DNA of 11,496 nucleotides from a bacterium (lineage in GTDB: Bacteria > SZUA-79 > Acidulodesulfobacterales > Acidulodesulfobacteraceae): positions 1 through 11,496 of the forward strand of contig JAJYRF010000108.1 of NCBI GenBank assembly GCA_021794255.1. The letters are read 5' to 3'. Positions 1 to 8,437 of the stretch are shown here, piece by piece. The first letter of the stretch is position 1. Each line of letters opens with the position of its first letter. The notes under the pieces are model-generated. The model was not told the origin of the DNA, ran no database searches, and was given only the letters and a program-made list of their open reading frames with translations. A program made the translations under genes and the position numbers.

Positions 1-11
1 AAAAGAGTTTG

Positions 12-536
12 ATGAATAAAATTATAATAAAAATATTTATATTTGCATTTATTTTGTTTTCTGCAAATAAGGTTTTTGCTTTAGGGATTTTTAATATCCC
101 TTACAACCAGTCAGACTCTAACTTTAATAAACTCGCGATGCGGGTGTATAATTCAAATAGTCCTTATACTTATGCGTTTGGAACTTATACCTATAACGCT
201 TTGCCTATAACAATGACTATGTCAGATTGCAAAATAATAAGCATAATAAGGCGCACTCAGGGCTTTCCTAAACCGGCATATTGGGCAATAGAAAATTATA
301 AGATTTGCTCCGGCAATATCGCAGATATTAAAAACACCAATATGGCAGGGTGGGATAACTTGCCAAAGGGGATTAAATCTGTTATAAATAATACTATCCA
401 AGAGACACGTCAAGACGACAAAGCTACGGCTAATTATTACGGATACAGGATAATAGCAAAGACGGGAGCTTACGTCGGGACTATTTTCGTGTATGTACTA
501 GACGGGATAAAATTAGAGGCGATGATTAGGTTTTAG
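12..536 (+). CDS. Small exported protein with two cysteines, function unknown
   Basis: A 174-residue protein. I chose the ATG at 12 over the overlapping TTG at 9, because the purine run AAAAGAG at 1-7 sits at ribosome-binding distance. Residues 1-23 form a classic Sec signal peptide: a lysine-bearing N-terminus, a hydrophobic core rich in Ile/Phe, and a VFA|LG type I cleavage site. There is no lipobox Cys. The mature part is rich in Tyr and Asn and has only two cysteines (about C73 and C99), which could form one disulfide in the periplasm or outside the cell. I do not recognise the family. The protein is about the size of the exported protein at 9120-9497 and shares the two-Cys layout, but I see no clear sequence similarity. 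It is co-oriented with the restriction operon 65 bp downstream, but nothing shows that they share a transcript. The upstream region lies outside the window. Confidence 0.75.
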   Translation: MNKIIIKIFIFAFILFSANKVFALGIFNIPYNQSDSNFNKLAMRVYNSNSPYTYAFGTYTYNALPITMTMSDCKIISIIRRTQGFPKPAYWAIENYKICSGNIADIKNTNMAGWDNLPKGIKSVINNTIQETRQDDKATANYYGYRIIAKTGAYVGTIFVYVLDGIKLEAMIRF

Positions 537-601
537 CATTATTATAAATTACAGAAATTATATATATATTAATAATAGTACGTATAACGACGAGAAAATA
601 A

Positions 602-3178
602 ATGAATTTATATGAAATAATAAAAGAAAGTGTGAAAGATTGGAGAAACGGAGGATATAAATCACAATTTGAAACTTTAACCGAAATATTTGAACACATA
701 AATAAAGAAAATTATTTACGACAAGCGCAAATTGAAGCATTAGAAAATTATTGGTATATAAGAAATGTTTTAGGTTCACCGACTATTGAAGAATTATATA
801 AAAAATATTTCGAAGGAATGGAGTTATTAAAAGCACTCGGAATTCCTAAAGAAATACTTTCTGGTTTAGAAAATATTCCAAATGAAGATATAAAAAAACA
901 AGTATATAAAAGTTTTATTAAAAATATAAAAGAAGATAATGATTTTGTAAAAAGACATCGTTTAGAAGGAGTTCGTGAAACACTTACATTATCTTATCCA
1001 TCATATATTCTTGCTTTGGCAATGGGCTCTGGAAAAACAATTTTAATTGCAAGCATTATTGCAACTGAATTTGCTATGTCTTTGGAATATCCTAATGAGC
1101 ATTTTATAAAAAATGCTTTAGTTTTTGCGCCCGGAAAAACCATTTTAGGTGCATTAAGAGAAATTAGTTTTGCTCCTTATGAGATAATTCTGCCAAAGCG
1201 ATTATTTAAAAAATTTATTACAAATGTGAAATTAATTTATACACAAGATAATCAAAAAGATATTCCTGTTATTAAAGGTAGCGTTTTTAATGTAATTGTT
1301 ACAAATACTGAAAAAATAAGATTAACAGCAAGTTCAATAAAAAACTCATTATTTAAAGACATTAAAAATCTTCAAGATAAAAAAAAAGAAGAAGTAAAAG
1401 AATTACTTGCAAATCAACGGTTGCAGACCCTGACTTCTTTGCCTGATTTAGGTATTTTTTCTGATGAGGCGCATCATACTTACGGGCAATCAATTGGGGA
1501 TGAATTAAAAAAAATACGGCAAACTATAAATTATATTGCAGATAAAACAAATTTAAAAGTTGTTATTAATACAACAGGAACACCATATTATCAAAAAAAA
1601 ATTTTACGAGATGTAATTTATTGGTATGGACTTAAACAAGGAATTAAAGACGGAATTTTAAAAGATGTAAGTGGTAATATTAAAGCATTTGAAGATGTGA
1701 ATAACAGCTATTTTACACAGATAGTTACAGAAGATTTTATAAGAGAATACTGGAATGTAAAAATTTATGATGGGACAAAAGCAAAATTAGCATTCTATTT
1801 TCCTAAAATTGATTACATAAAAAATGCAAAAGAAACTATTGAAAAAGTTTTAATAAAAAATAATATTAATCCAAATGAAATATTGCTTGAAGTCCACAGT
1901 AATTCAAAAGATGAAATAAAAGATTTATTTGATAACCGCATTAATAGTCCAAGTGTCCCATTTAGAATTTTATTGCTTGTAAACAAAGGAACTGAGGGCT
2001 GGAATTGCCCGTCGTTGTTTGCTACTGCTTTAGCTCGTGAATTAACAGGTTCAAATAATTTTTGCTTGCAGGCTGCATCTCGTTGTTTAAGACAAATTCC
2101 AAACAATACAAAAAAAGCAAAAATTTATTTATCGCAAAAAAATGTTAGCATTCTAGATAATCAATTACAAGAAACTTATGGAGAAAGTTTAAATGATATT
2201 AACCTGCAATCATCAGAATTAATTCCTATTAGACTGACAATTAGAAAAACAAAAGTTCAACCTATTTCAGTAAAAGAAAAAGTCAAAAACGTTGTTTTAA
2301 AAGAAACAGTTGATAAATCTAAATTATATTTTCCAGAGTTAGATGTTACACCTCAAAAAATAAAAGTGCAATCTAATACGCTTACATTAAGCGATAAAAA
2401 AGGCAAAGTGCTAAATATTATTGATGAGAATACCTTTGAAATTGAAGAGCAAACTTCAGGTATTTATTTTGTAGCAACTGAATTAGCAGACACTTACAGA
2501 TTGAAAAGCTTGAATGTTTTAAAATTACTAAAAAAAGCATTTAATAATAAAACTGAAATACCATTATCAGTTATTGACAAATTAAAAGAAATAATTGAGG
2601 AACAATTATCTAAGTATGAAATAAAAGAGGAAATTATTGAAAAAGCATTAGCGTTGCTAAAATTAGATGGTTTTAATAATGACGAAACTTCATATTATAC
2701 TGAGATAAAAATAAATAAAAGACGATTTGATGAATTATGTTTAGATATCAACAAATATCCTAATACGAAATTCGGATTTCATTATACACCTTATAATTTT
2801 GACAGTAAACCTGAAAAAGATTTTTATAATTCAATTCTATTAAGACTTGGTGAAGATTTTGATGATGTTGAAGATGTCTATTTTACAGGCGCTATAACTT
2901 CGTATAACAAAACGGATTTGCTTTTTGAATATAAAGGCAATGATGGCAAATGGCATACTTATACGCCCGATTTTATTATTCGCAAGGCAAGTGGCAAAAT
3001 TTTAATTATCGAAATAAAAGGTGAACCGTTTAGAAATAATTTAATTGAAAAATCAATGAAAGAAATGGAAAACTTAAACGCAGAAAAGATAAAATATGAA
3101 ATTTTGGAAACTGACGGCGAAAACCTTGTCTATGGCGAATTAGATAAAATCTATAATTTAATCTATAAAGGACAATAA
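602..3178 (+). CDS. res: Type III-like restriction enzyme Res subunit (SF2 helicase-nuclease)
   Basis: An 858-residue ATP-dependent DNA translocase/endonuclease, expected to act in the cytoplasm with the Mod protein encoded next. Visible helicase motifs are Walker A AMGSGKT (140-146), a DEAH box followed by another His (288-292), TGTP as motif III (325-328), NKGTEGWNCPS as motif V (461-471) and QAASRCLRQ as motif VI (490-498). Near the C-terminus is a PD-(D/E)XK nuclease signature: EKDFY (738-742), TPDFII with D790, and IEIKG with E804 and K806. This order, helicase first and nuclease last, is that of type III Res subunits. At 858 aa it is somewhat shorter than the well-known enzymes of about 970 aa. 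All catalytic residues look intact. The stop codon lies 3 bp before mod, and the mod ribosome-binding site is inside the last codons of this gene. The start ATG has only a weak purine-rich site upstream. Codon use is strongly A/T-biased. Confidence 0.9.
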   Translation: MNLYEIIKESVKDWRNGGYKSQFETLTEIFEHINKENYLRQAQIEALENYWYIRNVLGSPTIEELYKKYFEGMELLKALGIPKEILSGLENIPNEDIKKQVYKSFIKNIKEDNDFVKRHRLEGVRETLTLSYPSYILALAMGSGKTILIASIIATEFAMSLEYPNEHFIKNALVFAPGKTILGALREISFAPYEIILPKRLFKKFITNVKLIYTQDNQKDIPVIKGSVFNVIVTNTEKIRLTASSIKNSLFKDIKNLQDKKKEEVKELLANQRLQTLTSLPDLGIFSDEAHHTYGQSIGDELKKIRQTINYIADKTNLKVVINTTGTPYYQKKILRDVIYWYGLKQGIKDGILKDVSGNIKAFEDVNNSYFTQIVTEDFIREYWNVKIYDGTKAKLAFYFPKIDYIKNAKETIEKVLIKNNINPNEILLEVHSNSKDEIKDLFDNRINSPSVPFRILLLVNKGTEGWNCPSLFATALARELTGSNNFCLQAASRCLRQIPNNTKKAKIYLSQKNVSILDNQLQETYGESLNDINLQSSELIPIRLTIRKTKVQPISVKEKVKNVVLKETVDKSKLYFPELDVTPQKIKVQSNTLTLSDKKGKVLNIIDENTFEIEEQTSGIYFVATELADTYRLKSLNVLKLLKKAFNNKTEIPLSVIDKLKEIIEEQLSKYEIKEEIIEKALALLKLDGFNNDETSYYTEIKINKRRFDELCLDINKYPNTKFGFHYTPYNFDSKPEKDFYNSILLRLGEDFDDVEDVYFTGAITSYNKTDLLFEYKGNDGKWHTYTPDFIIRKASGKILIIEIKGEPFRNNLIEKSMKEMENLNAEKIKYEILETDGENLVYGELDKIYNLIYKGQ
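3167..3172 (+). promoter_or_regulatory. Ribosome-binding site of mod inside the end of res
   Basis: AAAGGA lies within the last codons of res, about nine bases before the mod ATG at 3182. It supports this start and tight coupling of the two restriction-modification genes. Confidence 0.6.
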
Positions 3179-3181
3179 AAA

Positions 3182-5017
3182 ATGAGCGAACAGTTAAAAA
3201 TACAAGCGCCAAAAGGCAGACCTATGTTTTATTGGGTAGGAAAAAAACCGATACAAACAGTTAAGGGATTTCCTGCACAATTAATTGAGTTTCACAATCC
3301 AAAAAATGATATAAAACCTGTTGACTCGCCAGACTATAAAGAATTAGAAAAAAATTGGTATAATCTTTTGTTCGAGGGAGACAACGAAGAAGTTTTAGCA
3401 ACGCTTTTAGAAAACGGCTATCGTAGCAAAATAGACCTAATTTATATTGATCCTCCTTATGCAAGCAATAGAGATTATCTAAGAAAGGTTAAGTTAAAGG
3501 GATTTAAGGGCAATGAAATAGAAGAGGATGAAGCCCCGCTTTTGCAACAGATCATGTATGAAGATATTTGGAAAAGGGATGAGTATTTTCAATGGATATA
3601 TGAACGATTAATACTCATGAAGGAGTTGTTATCTGATAGCGGCAGTATTTATGTTCATTTGGATTACAGAATGGTGCATTACGTGAAATTAATTATGGAC
3701 GAAATATTTGGAGAAGAAAATTTTAGAAATGAGATTATTTGGAATAAAGGCTTTAGGGGCACAGAATCAAAAAATATTTACCAGCACGCTCACGATGTTA
3801 TTTTATGGTATTCAAAAAGTAAAAATTATGTTTGGAACGATGTGTGGCAGCCTTATAGAGATACTGATATGAATAGATACAATAAAATAGATGAAGAGGG
3901 TAATAAATATGCTCAAATAAAAAGGAGAAAAACAGATGGAACAATCTACTATGGGAAAACTTATCCAAAAACGGAGGGTAAAAGAATTGATGATGTTATT
4001 AATCATGTAGCGATAATGGCCTCTACCTCCGGAGAACGCACAGGTTTTGAGACGCAAAAACCTGAAGATTTATTAGAAATATTTATCAAAGCCTCAACTA
4101 ATTTTGACGATTTAATTCTTGATTGTTTTATTGGATCTGGCACAACTGTTAGGGTTGCGCAGAAACTTGGTAGACGCTGGATTGGCTGCGATATTAACAA
4201 AGGAGCAATACAACTTACCGCACAAGGCATATCTAAAATAATCAGGGAGCAATTAGAAAAAGATAAAAATTTGAAATTAATTCAAGATAATAAAGTAAAA
4301 ATTTATAGTTCTTTTGCAAATTATAAAGTAAATGATTATGAGTTTAAGCAATTCCAAAGCGAGGCTAAAGAATTGGCAGTAAAACACCTTGAAATTGAAA
4401 AAATGGGAACAGACAATTTTTTTGAGGGCAAACTAGGTAAAAGATTGGTCAAAATAATTGATTTTAATCATCCTCTAAACTTGATAGATTTAGAAAATAT
4501 TAAAGACGAATTAAAGAAGAGGGATAATGAAGAAAGAAACATCACAATTGTAACTTATGGTCAGGAAATAAATACATATCTTTGGATAGAGGAATGGAAT
4601 AAAAGAATGCCTGTAAATAAAATTGAAGTTGTTAATTTAAAAACGAATAAAGAAACTGGAGGATTTTTGATCTATGAGCCACCACAAGCTGATATAGAAA
4701 TAAAAAGAATAAATAAGAATAAAGCAAAAATTAAAATTAATGATTTTATATCGCCAACAGTAATAAAAAGGTTTAATTTAGCAAAAACTTTACTTGATAA
4801 AGATATGCCGGATTTTAGAAGTATGATTGAATATGTGGCGGTTGATGTAAATTATAATGAAAAGTTCTTCCAAACTATATATATAGATATTCCTGAAAAA
4901 CAAAAAGATTTAATAAAGGCTGATTATGATATTGATATACAAAACAAAAAAATAAAAATTGCCGTTAAAATAGTCGATGTTTTAGGTGGAGAATTATTGG
5001 TTTCAAAAGAGATATAA
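3182..5017 (+). CDS. mod: Type III-like Mod subunit, site-specific adenine DNA methyltransferase
   Basis: A 611-residue amino-methyltransferase predicted to protect host DNA and to give the complex its site specificity. The catalytic motif IV DPPY is at 90-93, a GSIYVHLD block at 154-161, a TQKP segment at 291-294 and the SAM-binding motif I DCFIGSGTT at 314-322, followed by WIGCDIN. Motif IV before motif I is the beta-class order used by type III Mod proteins, and DPPY fits N6-adenine (N4-cytosine cannot be excluded). The roughly 200 residues between the two motifs are the likely target-recognition region. Residues from about 350 to 611 form a long extension in which I see no known motif; it may bind Res. 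The gene starts 3 bp after res, with AAAGGA (3167-3172) as ribosome-binding site, so the two are almost certainly co-translated. The order res-mod is the reverse of the classical EcoP1/EcoP15 layout. The gene appears intact. Confidence 0.9.
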   Translation: MSEQLKIQAPKGRPMFYWVGKKPIQTVKGFPAQLIEFHNPKNDIKPVDSPDYKELEKNWYNLLFEGDNEEVLATLLENGYRSKIDLIYIDPPYASNRDYLRKVKLKGFKGNEIEEDEAPLLQQIMYEDIWKRDEYFQWIYERLILMKELLSDSGSIYVHLDYRMVHYVKLIMDEIFGEENFRNEIIWNKGFRGTESKNIYQHAHDVILWYSKSKNYVWNDVWQPYRDTDMNRYNKIDEEGNKYAQIKRRKTDGTIYYGKTYPKTEGKRIDDVINHVAIMASTSGERTGFETQKPEDLLEIFIKASTNFDDLILDCFIGSGTTVRVAQKLGRRWIGCDINKGAIQLTAQGISKIIREQLEKDKNLKLIQDNKVKIYSSFANYKVNDYEFKQFQSEAKELAVKHLEIEKMGTDNFFEGKLGKRLVKIIDFNHPLNLIDLENIKDELKKRDNEERNITIVTYGQEINTYLWIEEWNKRMPVNKIEVVNLKTNKETGGFLIYEPPQADIEIKRINKNKAKIKINDFISPTVIKRFNLAKTLLDKDMPDFRSMIEYVAVDVNYNEKFFQTIYIDIPEKQKDLIKADYDIDIQNKKIKIAVKIVDVLGGELLVSKEI

Positions 5018-5026
5018 CTTAAAATA

Positions 5027-5387
5027 ATGCCAGATTTAAAAACACATCTATATACATACTACGATATAAACCAGATTCATTCAAAATGCAGAAAAAATGA
5101 TTTAAAGTCTTTTTAGTAAGTTTGGTCTGGTTTTAAAAAAATATAAAACTGTTATTTTCGTGGATTCTTGTTTTTGGCACGGTTGCGAAACTCATTTAAG
5201 GATGCCAAAAACGAGGATTGAATACTGGGTTGCTAAAATAGAACGAAACAAGGCGAGAGATTATGAAGTCAACTCACATTACAAAAAAACGGGTTGGAAA
5301 TTGTTCAGAATATGGGAGCATAAAATACTAAACGAAACTAATTTAGAAAAAGAAGCGTCAAAAATAATTCAAAAAATAAAACATTAA
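5027..5387 (+). pseudogene. vsr: Decayed vsr gene (very short patch repair endonuclease)
   Basis: Vsr nicks DNA 5' of T:G mismatches left when 5-methylcytosine deaminates, and usually sits beside a cytosine-5 methyltransferase gene. The region 5160-5387 reads FVDSCFWHGC, then PKTRIEYWVAKIERNKARD and GWKLFRIWEH, the conserved core and C-terminal part of Vsr. The same frame is open upstream only to a stop at 5103-5105 and gives FGLVLKKYKTVIF, matching the family's PDLVLxKY stretch. Here the PD is FG, so the catalytic Asp appears lost. From an ATG at 5027 a different frame gives DINQIHSK followed directly by CRKNDLKS, ending in a stop at 5114-5116. This resembles the family's N-terminal SxIxSK joined to its later YRxND stretch, so about 20 residues appear deleted and a frameshift lies near 5108. 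A GTG at 5160 could start a fragment of 75 aa, but that would lack the catalytic half. No cytosine-5 methylase is visible nearby. Confidence 0.75.
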
Positions 5388-5430
5388 AAATAAAACAAAA
5401 ATATCAAATGGATAATATTGAAGGCGACTA

Positions 5431-6327
5431 ATGGAATCAACCAGTAAAAAAATCATTGCGGTAAATTCCGATAGTCTTTTATGGTTGCGGCGATTAATTA
5501 AGGGATCTAAACCGCTAAGGGATTTAATAGGAGATTTAGTTCAATTTCGCCTCGTTATCGATGCCAATTGCATATTGGAAGATCTTATCTGGCTTGTCAA
5601 AAAAAGAAAGAATCCTAAAGCCAATACTGAAATACAAGAATGCATTCTCGCCGGCACTTTTATTGTTTATTGCACTAAAACCGTCATCAAAGAAGTCAAC
5701 GAGCATTTAAAAGATATAGCTTCTCAACACAATATACCTATTGATTCTCTTAAAAAAGAGTGGAAATCTTACAAAGCGATGCTTAAAATTAAAGAACCAG
5801 ACAAAGTAATTATCGATAAATATAAAAATCCTATAGATCCCGACGATATTCCGACTTTAGCATTAGCGGAATTATTATCGGCAGACGCTATTATAAGCAA
5901 AGATAGAGACTTAAAATCAATGGGCGGCAAAGTATTGCAGACGAAACCGGTTGGCGATAAAGGAGTTTTAGTATTTGAATTTTGCGCTTCGGCGCGCGAT
6001 TATTCTCGAAAAGCTACCGTAACCGCTATTTTGAAAGTAGGAGGAGCTTTTTCAATTGTTGTCGGATTTGAAACTTTTAAAATTATTTCCGGCATAATTG
6101 CGCAAATTGTCGTTTGGATAGAAAAACTGCCCGCATGGATTAAAATAATATTAGTCGCGGCGACTTTTTTGGCTCTTCTTCACCCTAAGTCAAGGGAATT
6201 TATGCTTAAAGCGATAAGAAATATTGTCGACGCATTTAAGGAATCAATGCCTGTAATATTCGAAATTATAAATAAGATAGAAATGATTTTAGCTGAGAAC
6301 AAACCAATAACGCCTATTATAGAATAA
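5431..6327 (+). CDS. PIN-domain protein with hydrophobic C-terminal region
   Basis: A 298-residue protein. PIN domains are metal-dependent, usually RNA-cleaving nucleases. The acidic set is visible: D44 in VIDAN after a beta strand, E88 in VIKEV, D138/D139 in DPDDIPTLALAE, and D158 in ISKDRDL, which closes the domain at about residue 165. Unlike VapC toxins of about 130 aa, it carries a C-terminal part with two hydrophobic stretches (about 199-231 and 237-251) and an amphipathic tail, suggesting membrane attachment with the nuclease in the cytoplasm. GAAGG (5420-5424) lies six bases before the ATG and supports this start. A seven-codon frame (MDNIEGD) at 5408-5431 ends in a TAATG overlap with it. 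No VapB-like gene precedes it; the sequence just upstream is the vsr remnant. A 611-aa membrane protein follows 32 bp downstream in the same direction, so the two are probably one operon. RNase activity is inferred from the family. Confidence 0.75.
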   Translation: MESTSKKIIAVNSDSLLWLRRLIKGSKPLRDLIGDLVQFRLVIDANCILEDLIWLVKKRKNPKANTEIQECILAGTFIVYCTKTVIKEVNEHLKDIASQHNIPIDSLKKEWKSYKAMLKIKEPDKVIIDKYKNPIDPDDIPTLALAELLSADAIISKDRDLKSMGGKVLQTKPVGDKGVLVFEFCASARDYSRKATVTAILKVGGAFSIVVGFETFKIISGIIAQIVVWIEKLPAWIKIILVAATFLALLHPKSREFMLKAIRNIVDAFKESMPVIFEIINKIEMILAENKPITPIIE

Positions 6328-6359
6328 AATTTTGCTTTTTTATAGATACCGACAAAAAC

Positions 6360-8195
6360 ATGGAAGAATCCGAATTGTCTGAATTATTAACGGGAAAGCT
6401 TGAGGACGCGAGAAAGTATTTAGATGAATTCTCTAAAGCATTTAAATATAAGATAACATCTTATTGCGCAATTAAAAATCCTAATAATAATAAATGGGTT
6501 TTGTTTTACGGCAAAATTATTTTATTGCCTTCTTTCCTTAAGGAACTAGGCGAAAATATTGAAAAAGAATTTAAAGAAAAATCCAAAAATAAAACTATTC
6601 ATTCTGACCAAATAAATATTGATATAAAATTCGAGAAAATTAATAGTCCGGAAGAAATAGATAAAATATATATTGACGCTATAAAGGAAAATAAAATAAA
6701 AAATACTGATGAGTTTAGCCTTAGCTTTGGCGAATATCCCCCTATTTTTAACTTTTTTTCAGATTCTACAATACCGTACGGAGACCTTTATATTCAGGGC
6801 AAACCAAGTATTTGGGCGGATTTCGACTTACCAATTGATGTATTATTAAAAAATACTACTTTCAAAAATGAAATTGAGTTGCGCAAATATTTATCGCTTG
6901 AAAAGCATTTTGATTTTGCGAAACCTGGCTACGTTGAATATACCGTGACATCAGCTATCCATATTCAATTTATCCCGCCGATTTATTTTGCTATATCTGA
7001 AGATTTGGATTATAACGGTGGCTTGGTTAAGTTTAATTTTACTGACTCATTGGAAAAAAACGGGATTATTATAAAATATGAATTCTTTGATTCAGACAGC
7101 ACTGGAAATAAATTGATATATAAAGGAGAAATTGAAGAAAATAAAATAAAAATGAAAAAAGAACCTTCGGGTTCTTTTAATTTTGGTATGAACTCCTTTT
7201 TACCCGACAGAACCAAAAATCGTTGTTTAAAGTTTAATTTAGAATATAAAGATGTAGAGGTTCATAATTTTGTAAAAAGCTATTGCGGGGATAAAATCGA
7301 AACATGCATACAAAAAATAAGAAACCCGATTGATGAAATATTTAAGCCTTTACCATCTTTTTTTTCGTGGAAATATATCCTTGCAATTTTATCTTTTTTA
7401 GGTTTAGTTGGATTTATTTACTATATTATTAACAATGGAGGGCAATTACCCATTTCATTGTTAAATCCTGAATTATTGATAACCTTTCCTTTATTATACG
7501 CGATAGTGGCTGTTATAATTTATGGTGGTCTATTTATTATTCCTTTAATAATTCCATTTTATATTAAAGAAGCGGTTGATATATATCAATCAAATTCGGA
7601 TAAATCAATTTTAGCCAAGATAGAAAAGACCTTAATTATAATGTATTCACCTTTAATTATTATAATTTTTTTACTTTCTGAATTATTAATGCTTTACGTT
7701 GTTTTAAATTTATTTTTGGGGATAAAAAATGTTTTGGTTTTATGGATTTTCTTTATTATTTTAATATTAATATTCGTATGTTTCTACTTTTTATCTTTAA
7801 GGAAAAAATTAACATCTCCGACAAAATATATTTCAATAGTTAGTTTAATAATATTGTGTGTTGCATATTTCATGGTTCTTTTTATACATCCCGGGTTTCC
7901 GTTAAAAACATTGAAAATTGGTGGAAATATTCCCATTAAATTAAGCATTTCAAAAAAATATATTAAGAATTTCAATATAAATAAATATATTAAACAAAGA
8001 AATATTATATCTAATAATATAAAAATCAGTTTATGTAATATTAATAGTAAGAAAACTAAAAAAGATAATAATACTTGGATTAATTTTTTATTATTTCTTA
8101 AAACCCCGAATAGTTATTATGTGGATTGTGGAAAATTATCTAATATAATTTTAATTCCTAAAAAGTATGTTTACTCGGAAGTATTTAAGAAATAG
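6360..8195 (+). CDS. Multi-pass membrane protein with large soluble N-terminal half, unknown
   Basis: A 611-residue protein I do not recognise. Residues 1-335 are soluble-looking, lysine- and glutamate-rich at first (about 60-115), then a stretch rich in aromatic and beta-prone residues (about 120-310) with few cysteines. By eye, membrane segments lie at about 338-357, 372-400 (perhaps two), 424-450, 453-478 and 489-509, giving five or six passes. A basic, soluble tail of about 100 residues ends the protein (512-611). There is no signal peptide, so the N-terminal half is probably cytoplasmic. No nucleotide-binding or nuclease motif stands out. The ATG at 6360 has no good Shine-Dalgarno sequence. 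It starts 32 bp after the PIN gene and may depend on translation from it. The arrangement suggests a partner of the PIN protein: a sensor, a membrane anchor or an effector. That role is inference. No clear terminator follows. Confidence 0.65.
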   Translation: MEESELSELLTGKLEDARKYLDEFSKAFKYKITSYCAIKNPNNNKWVLFYGKIILLPSFLKELGENIEKEFKEKSKNKTIHSDQINIDIKFEKINSPEEIDKIYIDAIKENKIKNTDEFSLSFGEYPPIFNFFSDSTIPYGDLYIQGKPSIWADFDLPIDVLLKNTTFKNEIELRKYLSLEKHFDFAKPGYVEYTVTSAIHIQFIPPIYFAISEDLDYNGGLVKFNFTDSLEKNGIIIKYEFFDSDSTGNKLIYKGEIEENKIKMKKEPSGSFNFGMNSFLPDRTKNRCLKFNLEYKDVEVHNFVKSYCGDKIETCIQKIRNPIDEIFKPLPSFFSWKYILAILSFLGLVGFIYYIINNGGQLPISLLNPELLITFPLLYAIVAVIIYGGLFIIPLIIPFYIKEAVDIYQSNSDKSILAKIEKTLIIMYSPLIIIIFLLSELLMLYVVLNLFLGIKNVLVLWIFFIILILIFVCFYFLSLRKKLTSPTKYISIVSLIILCVAYFMVLFIHPGFPLKTLKIGGNIPIKLSISKKYIKNFNINKYIKQRNIISNNIKISLCNINSKKTKKDNNTWINFLLFLKTPNSYYVDCGKLSNIILIPKKYVYSEVFKK

Positions 8196-8437
8196 GCTAA
8201 TTGCAAATCCGCGCATAGAATTAATGTGGGTTGTTCTGTTTAAATTTGAATTCGATTCATATAGGAAATTAACTGGTATGTCACTTCCAAGCATGTATTA
8301 ATACTATTTTATTATCAAGCGTAAAATCGGAATATTTAAAAATATATCTTGCTTTGAATATTGCATTGGCAAGTAGAGGGGTAAGCGGTTTTATATTGCA
8401 AAGAATTTGAATAAAATTTATCAATAATTCTATTAAA
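8196..8437. other. Convergent intergenic region without a convincing gene
   Basis: This 242-bp gap separates the end of the membrane-protein gene on the plus strand from the end of the HEPN-like gene on the minus strand. I see no strong hairpin with a T-run for either gene. On the minus strand one frame is open from about 8447 to the TGA at 8281-8283, roughly 54 codons. Its composition looks protein-like (PLTPLLANAIFKARYIFKYS in the middle), but it has no ATG and no ribosome-binding site. It may be a gene remnant or chance. Confidence 0.5.

Noticed and set aside
5027..5116. A free-standing 29-aa protein from ATG 5027
   Set aside because: Its IHSK and RKND stretches match two parts of the Vsr N-terminus, so it is better read as the broken start of that gene.
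5431..6327. VapC toxin of a VapBC pair
   Set aside because: The protein is over twice VapC length with a hydrophobic tail, and no small antitoxin gene precedes it.
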